Shown here: one piece after another, positions 57,900 to 64,000 of the stretch
Numbering within the stretch: the stretch's first letter is position 1
How the letters are laid out: the number at the start of each line of letters is the position of its first letter
From: Paenibacillus_Z sp042653205
GTDB lineage: Bacteria; Bacillota; Bacilli; Paenibacillales; Paenibacillaceae
Assembly (NCBI RefSeq): GCF_042653205.1
Contig: NZ_JBHSHY010000004.1
Location: 1 to 64,000, forward strand
DNA length: 64,000 bases
Direction: 5' to 3'
Program-made: the position numbers and the translations under genes
Notes under the pieces: model-generated
What the model saw: only the letters and a program-made list of their open reading frames with translations
Databases searched by the model: none
What the model was told of the DNA's origin: nothing

Positions 57900-60800
57900 G
57901 TCATTCGGCTTTACGGCACCTGCAGATCAAGCTGACCGTGATCGGATCCTTACGGATTTAAATACGACTTTGCTTGTTGAGGCAGGGGCTGGATCGGGTA
58001 AAACGACCAGCTTGGTTAGCAGGCTTCTGGCATTGATCGAATCCGGCGTTAGTGTCAGTCAAATCGCGGCTATTACTTTTACCAACAAAGCTGCAGACGA
58101 GATGAAAGAACGTTTCCGACTGGCGTTGGAGAAAGCATATCGAAGATCATCGGATGCTTCTTTAGTTCGGGAGCGGTTGTCCGAAGCACTGGGAAATCTT
58201 GATCTGATCTTCATCGGAACCATCCATTCGTTCTGTGGATCGCTATTGCGCGAGCGTCCCATTGAGGCAGGGCTGGACCCATCATTTGTAGAAATGGACG
58301 AAGTAAGCGATAAGCAATTCCGCTCGAGTTGTTGGGATGATTACATGGCTGAGCTGGATGAAGAAGCGCGGTTACAATTCGAAAAGTTATTGTCGCTGCG
58401 TGTGGATGTTAATACCCTTAGAGACGTATTTGATCGTGTGTCTTTGTTTACTGATGTTGAGCTTCCTTGTGAGGAGCGGGAACGGCCCAATTTTGATCGA
58501 ATTCGGGAAACTCTGCTTCCTTTGCTCGATGCTGCAGCGCCCTATATTCCGACGGTGGAGCCTGAGAAAGGCTGGGATACGGTACAGAAGCTTGTTCGAC
58601 AGACGCATCAGAAGATGCGCTACATCGACTTGTCGGATGATATGCGAATTCTCGAGATCGCAAAGGAATTTGACCGCAAGCTTGACGTGACGCTGAATAG
58701 GTGGACATCCAAAGAACATGCCGGCGAGATGAAAAAGCTTTTTCCCGATTGGCAGATCAACATACTTTTTCCGTTCCTTCAGGAATGGCGTGAATATATG
58801 TATCCGAAGCTGATCCGCTTCGTGCGGCCTGTACTTGATCATTACAAGACACGCCGATACGCCGCGGGAAAACTGAATTTCCAGGACTTACTCATGGAAG
58901 CTGCCAAGCTTGTACGTGAAAATAGTGAAGTAAGAGCGTATTTCGCCGAACGATACCAGAGGCTGCTTGTCGATGAATTTCAGGATACGGATCCGATTCA
59001 AGCGGAGCTGATGTTTCTACTCACAGGGAGCGCTGAGGTTGGGGTATTCGAGAAAAACTGGCGGCGGCTTACACCACGGCCAGGTTCCTTGTTCGTGGTC
59101 GGGGACCCGAAGCAATCAATCTATCGTTTCCGCAGGGCGGATATTTCTATCTATAACGAAGTCAAGGCGCGCATCCAGGAGTGCGGTGCGGTTTGTCGTC
59201 TAGCAGCTAATTTCCGTTCTGTACATTCCATCGGTGATTACATAAATGGTCAGTTTGTCGGCAAATTTCCGTCTTCGGAAACGGAGTACCAGGCTGCGTT
59301 AGTGAAGATGGAGACACGTGCGGACAATCCCAAAGGTGCTCGTAAACCGCCACATGGGATATACGTTCTTAATTATCCCAAAATGCCGGGAGGCAAAGCT
59401 GCCGTCGCACAAACAGATGCTGAGCAGATTGCAAGATATATATCGTGGGCGTGTAATAATGGTAATTTGCAGATTGTAGATCGTGATAGAGGAAACCGAA
59501 ATGCGGTTCCGAGTGATTTTCTGATTCTGACGAAAACGAGGGAGTTCATCCACCTGTACGCAGAACAGTTGGATTTGTTCGGAGTACCGGCAGATACTTC
59601 GGGCAGTACAACGGTCTATGAGGAACTACTCGCATTATTACAGCTGGTACGGTATTTAGAGGATTCTGCAGATAAACCGGCTCTACTCTCCGTTATGCGC
59701 GGAATGTTGTTCGGCTTGAGTGATCGGCAATTATGGGCTTATAAGCAGGGCGGATTTTCGTTCTCGTTATTTGACTTACCGGCATTGGAGGCTTGCAGTG
59801 ATGAGGCCAAGGTAGTTGTTACGGTGCTTGGAAAGCTTCAGAAATATAAGGGATGGATTCGCACGTTAAGCGCGGCCACCGCGTTCAGCCGAATCGTGGA
59901 TGATCTCGGTGTTCTGCCGTACGTGTCGACGCTGCCGGCAGGCTCTGTTCGTGCTGGGACATTGGTGAGAATGCTGCAACTGTTACATGGAGATCCTGCG
60001 GCGAGTTCAAGCTGGGCGGAATTGTGTCGATTGATTGAGCACATACTCGCGGATCGAGGGATGGAAACATCGAGCCTTTACGCTGGCGGCAACCAGGCTG
60101 TCCGGATTATGAATCTGCATAAAGCCAAAGGACTAGAAGCACCCGTAGTCTTCTTAGCCTGTCCATGCGGGGAGTCTGATCATGATGCGACGCAGTATAT
60201 TGATCGTTCCGTAGATCCGGCTGCAGGTTACTTTACGATAAGTAAATCAATCGGAGAGTTCAAAACGGAAGTGATCGCTCAACCCTTAGGATGGGGTGAG
60301 ATGAACGAACGAGAGCGTGCTTTTTCCAATGCAGAGAAAGATCGGTTACTTTATGTCGCGGCTACACGCCCGAAGCAAATGCTCGTTATAAGCTTGTATC
60401 CCGATCAACCGGCGAAGTGCCCTTGGACACCGCTCGTTGATGGGATGGATCTCGCACGCGAACTTGATGTGCCGGCGATGAAGCCAGAGAAGAAGACGGA
60501 GTTGACCGAGGGGCCGGATTTGCAAAATGTCGCGGAAGTTCGAAAGATGAGGCTGAATGCGATTAGTGAGCCTACTTACGCAGTCTTATCTGTCACCGGC
60601 CAGACGAAAGCAGCCGGCGATACACCGGAATGGTCCGTGGAAGGCAAAGGAATGGCGTTTGGAAGTGTCGTTCACCGTACTATTGAGATGCTAGGCAAGG
60701 GGTTACCGGAGTCGGAACTTGAAGACACTATACGTTTCTTAGCGGATGAGGAAGGCATGGACGATGATCTCGTTAGCGAAGCCGCTCGGGTTGTAAGAAG

Positions 60801-61191
60801 CGTAATAGCAAGCGAACTCTGGCAGCGCAGCCTACGCGCTCGCCGCCGATTATTCGAGGTGCCGCTGATGATTCGAAAGAATGCCGGTGAAGTCAGCGTA
60901 TCTAGCGATGCTGGGAGTGCTGAATCAGAGGTTGCGGTCGCATTGGAAGGTACGGGTTCAATAAGGTATGCCTATGTTCGTGGAGTCATTGATTTCCTCT
61001 TCGAGGAAGAGGAGGGTTGGATTATTGTTGATTTCAAGACGGACAGTGTAACTCAAGAGAAGCTGCAGTCATTCATTGATTTTTACCGGCCGCAAGTTCA
61101 GGCATATGCGTCGGAATGGGAGCAAACTTTTGGTTATAAGGTGAAAGAAGCGGGGTTGTATTTTGCCCAGTTAGGAAAATGGGCAACATGA
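57892..61191 (+). CDS. AddA-like UvrD-family helicase-nuclease
   Basis: A 1099-residue superfamily 1A helicase with a C-terminal RecB-type nuclease. Motif I is VEAGAGSGKTTSLVSRLL, motif Ia AAITFTNKAADEMKERF, motif II LLVDEFQDTDPIQAEL, motif III VVGDPKQSIYRFRRADI, motif IV LAANFRS, motif V IMNLHKAKGLEAPVVFLA, motif VI YVAATRPKQML. The nuclease has FGSVVHRTIEMLG, RGVIDFL and WIIVDFKTDS. It is smaller than chromosomal AddA (about 1230 residues) and sits in a mobile island. It is therefore probably a paralogue devoted to attacking foreign or phage DNA ends, or to repair during defence. Confidence 0.87.
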   Translation: MTESFGFTAPADQADRDRILTDLNTTLLVEAGAGSGKTTSLVSRLLALIESGVSVSQIAAITFTNKAADEMKERFRLALEKAYRRSSDASLVRERLSEALGNLDLIFIGTIHSFCGSLLRERPIEAGLDPSFVEMDEVSDKQFRSSCWDDYMAELDEEARLQFEKLLSLRVDVNTLRDVFDRVSLFTDVELPCEERERPNFDRIRETLLPLLDAAAPYIPTVEPEKGWDTVQKLVRQTHQKMRYIDLSDDMRILEIAKEFDRKLDVTLNRWTSKEHAGEMKKLFPDWQINILFPFLQEWREYMYPKLIRFVRPVLDHYKTRRYAAGKLNFQDLLMEAAKLVRENSEVRAYFAERYQRLLVDEFQDTDPIQAELMFLLTGSAEVGVFEKNWRRLTPRPGSLFVVGDPKQSIYRFRRADISIYNEVKARIQECGAVCRLAANFRSVHSIGDYINGQFVGKFPSSETEYQAALVKMETRADNPKGARKPPHGIYVLNYPKMPGGKAAVAQTDAEQIARYISWACNNGNLQIVDRDRGNRNAVPSDFLILTKTREFIHLYAEQLDLFGVPADTSGSTTVYEELLALLQLVRYLEDSADKPALLSVMRGMLFGLSDRQLWAYKQGGFSFSLFDLPALEACSDEAKVVVTVLGKLQKYKGWIRTLSAATAFSRIVDDLGVLPYVSTLPAGSVRAGTLVRMLQLLHGDPAASSSWAELCRLIEHILADRGMETSSLYAGGNQAVRIMNLHKAKGLEAPVVFLACPCGESDHDATQYIDRSVDPAAGYFTISKSIGEFKTEVIAQPLGWGEMNERERAFSNAEKDRLLYVAATRPKQMLVISLYPDQPAKCPWTPLVDGMDLARELDVPAMKPEKKTELTEGPDLQNVAEVRKMRLNAISEPTYAVLSVTGQTKAAGDTPEWSVEGKGMAFGSVVHRTIEMLGKGLPESELEDTIRFLADEEGMDDDLVSEAARVVRSVIASELWQRSLRARRRLFEVPLMIRKNAGEVSVSSDAGSAESEVAVALEGTGSIRYAYVRGVIDFLFEEEEGWIIVDFKTDSVTQEKLQSFIDFYRPQVQAYASEWEQTFGYKVKEAGLYFAQLGKWAT

Positions 61192-61273
61192 CGTCTAAGT
61201 GAAGGATAACAGATCCAATTGTCGAATTATAATCCTATAGTCCTATTAGCTACATTCAAGAGGAGTTAACCTT

Positions 61274-61729
61274 ATGGCTGAGAAACTTGAGTTGTTACAT
61301 ACTGAGATCTCAAGTTTGAGTAATCAGAGATATAAACTTTTTTTCCTGCTTCCGGCAACTACGAACCAACAGAAGCTCATCAATGACTTAAATCGTGAGG
61401 GTATTCCGACATTAAACATAGGCTTATATTTATCAGAACAACTAAGATTGGTCCCCTCTGACAAACGCCCTTTTGATGTTGCGAAGTGGCTAAGGAAGGC
61501 CATAAATGATCAAAAGCATAATGTTGTATGCATACACAATATCGAATATTTATTTGATCCTGAGTTAAAGCAAAATCCAATTAAGTTGCTAGAAGCACAG
61601 AGTGGAAATACAGTTCTGCTGGTAATATGGCCAGGTAAAGCTGAAAATGGAGTGCTCTATTATGCGACTCCGGAGCACCCAGAGTATTACCAGAATACCG
61701 AGTACAGTAATAGTATTATGTTCTATTAA
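61274..61729 (+). CDS. brxF: BrxF-like protein of a type 3 BREX system
   Basis: A 151-residue protein with GAGGAG 8 nt before its ATG. The length, the Walker-B-like strand VVCIHNIEYLFDPELKQNPI and the strand TVLLVIWPGKAENGVLYYA resemble BrxF, a small P-loop-type protein found only in type 3 BREX, where it precedes brxC. The usual Walker A lysine is not evident (FFLLPATTNQQKL in its place), so nucleotide binding may be lost. It lies 18 bp before brxC. The call rests on sequence resemblance plus order. Confidence 0.75.
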   Translation: MAEKLELLHTEISSLSNQRYKLFFLLPATTNQQKLINDLNREGIPTLNIGLYLSEQLRLVPSDKRPFDVAKWLRKAINDQKHNVVCIHNIEYLFDPELKQNPIKLLEAQSGNTVLLVIWPGKAENGVLYYATPEHPEYYQNTEYSNSIMFY

Positions 61730-61747
61730 TTGTGGAGGGATTTAACG

Positions 61748-64000
61748 ATGAAGTATAGAGAATTGATCCAATTTGAACCGATAAAGTCTGTAGTTGTTCT
61801 AAAGGATGCCGCTGAAGATCAACTAGCTCAACAATTAGTTCAAACATATGTAGTATCGGACCGTATGGCAGAAGTAATCGATGATATTATTTTTGAACAA
61901 CTTCAATTCCAACGTCCTATTGACCACAAAGGAATTATGATCGTTGGTAACTATGGTACCGGTAAATCTCACCTGATGAGTGTAATAGCAGCTATTGCTG
62001 AGTCTGATGGGACCTCACAATATATCCATCATGAGAAAATTGCGAAAAAGGCAAAAGAAATAGAAGGGAAATTCAAAGTATTACGTGTAGAATTTGATGG
62101 AATTCAATTGCCACTTGGCGAAGTTTTATTTCGAGAAATGACTAATTACCTTCAAGAGATTAATGTGGACTATGAAATGCCGAATGTAGCTACCTTGGTA
62201 AGTAATAAAGACGAAATGAAACGTATGATGGCTGCATTTCATGAGGTGTATCCAGACCACGGATTTTTGTTGGTAATAGACGAATTACTTGATTATTTGC
62301 GTACACGCAAGGAGCAAGAACTCATTCTTGACTTAGGCTTTCTACGGGCAATGGGGGAAGTTGTACAGTCTACTCGATTTAGATTTATTACAGGCGTACA
62401 GGAAATGCTGTTTGATAATCCCAAATTTCAATTCGTAGCAAATGAAATTCGAAGAGTCAAGGAGCGTACTGAGCAAGCGATCATAGTGCGTGAGGATATC
62501 GAATTCGTCGTTTCCCAGCGGTTATTACGAAAGGATGACCGTCAAAAAGCCTTAATAAGAGAACACTTACAAAGATTTGCTCCACTTTTTGAGAATCTTG
62601 GAGAACAAATCGAGAAGTACACTGCATTATTTCCTATTCACCCTGCATACTTAACGGCATTCGAGAATGTACGTGTTGTGGAGAAACGTGTAGCATTAAC
62701 TACCATTAGCGATGAGATCGAGAAACTTCTTGATACCGAAGTTCCAGTAAATAGCCCGGGAGTAGTCTCTTACGATAATTATTGGCTCTATATCAAAGGG
62801 GACCGTACTTTGCGTACGGATCGAGATGTACGTGAAGTATTGGAAAAGTCGGATGTCCTCATGGATCGGATTGAAAGTTCTTTCCCTAAAGCAAAGGCAA
62901 GTTATAAACCAATTGCTAGACGTATCGTACAGGCTCTTTCCGTATTTAGACTTACAACGGATGATATTAAAGTAAAGATCGGCGTCACTTCAGCGGAATT
63001 AAGAGACCAATTATTTTTATATTTTGATTTTCCTGATTTAGATTCTGATTTTCTAAATGCAACTATTGATACAATCTTAAATGAGATCATGAAATCCGTC
63101 AGCTACCAGTTTATTTCCTTTAATCGAGATAACGGACAATATTACCTCGATTTGGAGAAAGTAACCGACGTTGACTCTTTGATTGAAGAAAAAGCCGGGA
63201 TGCTAGTTGGCAACCAATTGGACAGATATTACTTTGAAGTCCTCGAGAAGTTAACCGACGATGGATCCCCAAGTATAGTATCGGGTTATCGAATTTGGCA
63301 GCACGAATTAAACTGGTACTCAAAGAAAGTAACTCGACCGGGGTATCTATTTTTCGGGGCGCCAAATGAACGTTCCACTGCACAACCGGAGCGGGACTTC
63401 TACATTTATATGCTTCAACCGTATGATCCGCCTAAATTCAAAGATGAAGCCAAACCGGATGAAGTGTTCTTCAAACTGGACACAAAGGATGAGTCATTCC
63501 ATACTGCGCTTCGTCTTTACGCAGGCGCTAGGGAAATGTCCATAACTGCATCAAGCGCGACCAAGAAGCTGTATGACGATAAGGCCGCGGAGTTCTTAAG
63601 GAAATTAATGAAGTGGCTTGTTGAGAATATGCCATCTGCATATAAAATGACGTATAAGGGCGTAACTAAGAAACTTGCTGAATGGAGCCTATCTGCTCCA
63701 GCGCAAGCGACAGTGCGAGAAATCATCGATGCAGCGGCAGATGATTGTTTAACCACATGGTTTGAGGAGAAGTATTCTGATTATCCTACATTCAGGCTTA
63801 GTAGCATCAGTATCACTCGTGAAGCCATGTTGAAAACATATATACCGGAGACATTAGCGAATATCTCTAACCCCAAAACGAAGACGGCAAGAACCATACT
63901 TGAAGGACTAGTGTTATTGGATGGGGAAAAAATAAATGTACAGAAATCCGGATATACCAAATGGGTTTTGAGCTTGTTAAATAGTAAAGGCAATGGACAG
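61748..64000 (+). CDS. brxC: BrxC-like ATPase (DUF6079/PglY family), truncated by the window end
   Basis: 751 codons are visible from ATG 61748, with GGAGGG 8 nt upstream, and the frame is still open at the window edge. Walker A is GNYGTGKSH at residues 67-75 and Walker B is FLLVIDELLDYL near residue 180. Sensor-like FRFITGVQEML follows. These are the features of the large STAND/AAA-like ATPases BrxC/PglY of BREX. In type 3 systems the order is brxF, brxC, pglXI, brxHII, pglZ, brxA; the last four should lie beyond the window. Confidence 0.82.
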   Translation, partial: MKYRELIQFEPIKSVVVLKDAAEDQLAQQLVQTYVVSDRMAEVIDDIIFEQLQFQRPIDHKGIMIVGNYGTGKSHLMSVIAAIAESDGTSQYIHHEKIAKKAKEIEGKFKVLRVEFDGIQLPLGEVLFREMTNYLQEINVDYEMPNVATLVSNKDEMKRMMAAFHEVYPDHGFLLVIDELLDYLRTRKEQELILDLGFLRAMGEVVQSTRFRFITGVQEMLFDNPKFQFVANEIRRVKERTEQAIIVREDIEFVVSQRLLRKDDRQKALIREHLQRFAPLFENLGEQIEKYTALFPIHPAYLTAFENVRVVEKRVALTTISDEIEKLLDTEVPVNSPGVVSYDNYWLYIKGDRTLRTDRDVREVLEKSDVLMDRIESSFPKAKASYKPIARRIVQALSVFRLTTDDIKVKIGVTSAELRDQLFLYFDFPDLDSDFLNATIDTILNEIMKSVSYQFISFNRDNGQYYLDLEKVTDVDSLIEEKAGMLVGNQLDRYYFEVLEKLTDDGSPSIVSGYRIWQHELNWYSKKVTRPGYLFFGAPNERSTAQPERDFYIYMLQPYDPPKFKDEAKPDEVFFKLDTKDESFHTALRLYAGAREMSITASSATKKLYDDKAAEFLRKLMKWLVENMPSAYKMTYKGVTKKLAEWSLSAPAQATVREIIDAAADDCLTTWFEEKYSDYPTFRLSSISITREAMLKTYIPETLANISNPKTKTARTILEGLVLLDGEKINVQKSGYTKWVLSLLNSKGNGQ

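Noticed and set aside
55002..61191. AddB/AddA-like pair as the housekeeping addBA of the chromosome
   Set aside because: Both proteins are clearly shorter than standard AddB/AddA and lie inside an AT-richer island next to BREX genes, so a paralogous pair is more likely. It cannot be excluded without the rest of the genome.
1..64000. CRISPR array
   Set aside because: I looked for regularly spaced direct repeats of 24-40 bp with unique spacers. The only regular repeats are coding repeats (25743-25934, 1291-1544), the 22-bp inverted/direct units at 4324-4503, and the covarying structured elements.

Overview
The window is a piece of a GC-rich Firmicutes chromosome, most likely a Paenibacillaceae member (Paenibacillus/Cohnella type). 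Gene order matches Bacillus-group synteny in several places: a yebA-like tail before guaA, the pur cluster, a yerB-like gene with yerC further on, and dgkB next to rlmCD. The pur and guaA genes and the two guanine riboswitches are also Bacillales-like. No rRNA, tRNA or CRISPR array was seen. Base composition changes sharply at about 43030, from visibly GC-rich backbone to visibly AT-richer DNA that begins with an integrase.

Backbone, 1-43027. At the left edge are the tail of a transglutaminase/DUF4129 protein, a long-tailed bactofilin divergent from a ParM-like actin, and guaA with a near-consensus sigma-A promoter. A degraded secreted-protein gene and a YdeI-like gene follow. Then comes the purine regulon: a guanine riboswitch with terminator before a pbuG-type permease, and a second one before purE-K-B-C-S-Q-L-F-M-N-(AICAR transformylase)-(PurO-type IMP cyclohydrolase)-purD. 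This covers the path from PRPP to IMP, but the usual bifunctional PurH is replaced by two separate proteins. Three copies of a structured element with conserved loops and covarying stems sit in the purB-purC, purC-purS and purF-purM gaps. Next are envelope and signalling genes: a polysaccharide deacetylase lipoprotein, an FG-GAP-like lipoprotein, a two-component system, an ECF sigma factor with a DUF4179 partner, and a YerB-like lipoprotein. These are followed by a DUF47/Pit phosphate pair, membrane and low-complexity proteins, yerC, a CbiX-like chelatase, dgkB and rlmCD.

Mobile island, 43028 to beyond 64000. It abuts the 3' end of rlmCD and starts with a phage/ICE-type integrase and two tandem 11-bp arm-like sites. 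A leftward trio of tyrosine recombinases (recombinase-in-trio type) with two upstream accessory genes lies between this integrase and an excisionase-like gene. Then come small genes, a zeta-toxin-like kinase with a small overlapping partner, and a WYL regulator. Last is a rightward defence-like module: a 117-aa protein, a vWA protein, a Zn-ribbon-like protein, a 110-aa protein, an AddB-like nuclease, an AddA-like helicase-nuclease, then brxF and brxC of a type 3 BREX system cut by the window end. Two nearly identical blocks, each a terminator followed by a LexA-like box, precede the 117-aa/vWA genes and the AddB-like gene. This suggests that DNA damage may control the module.
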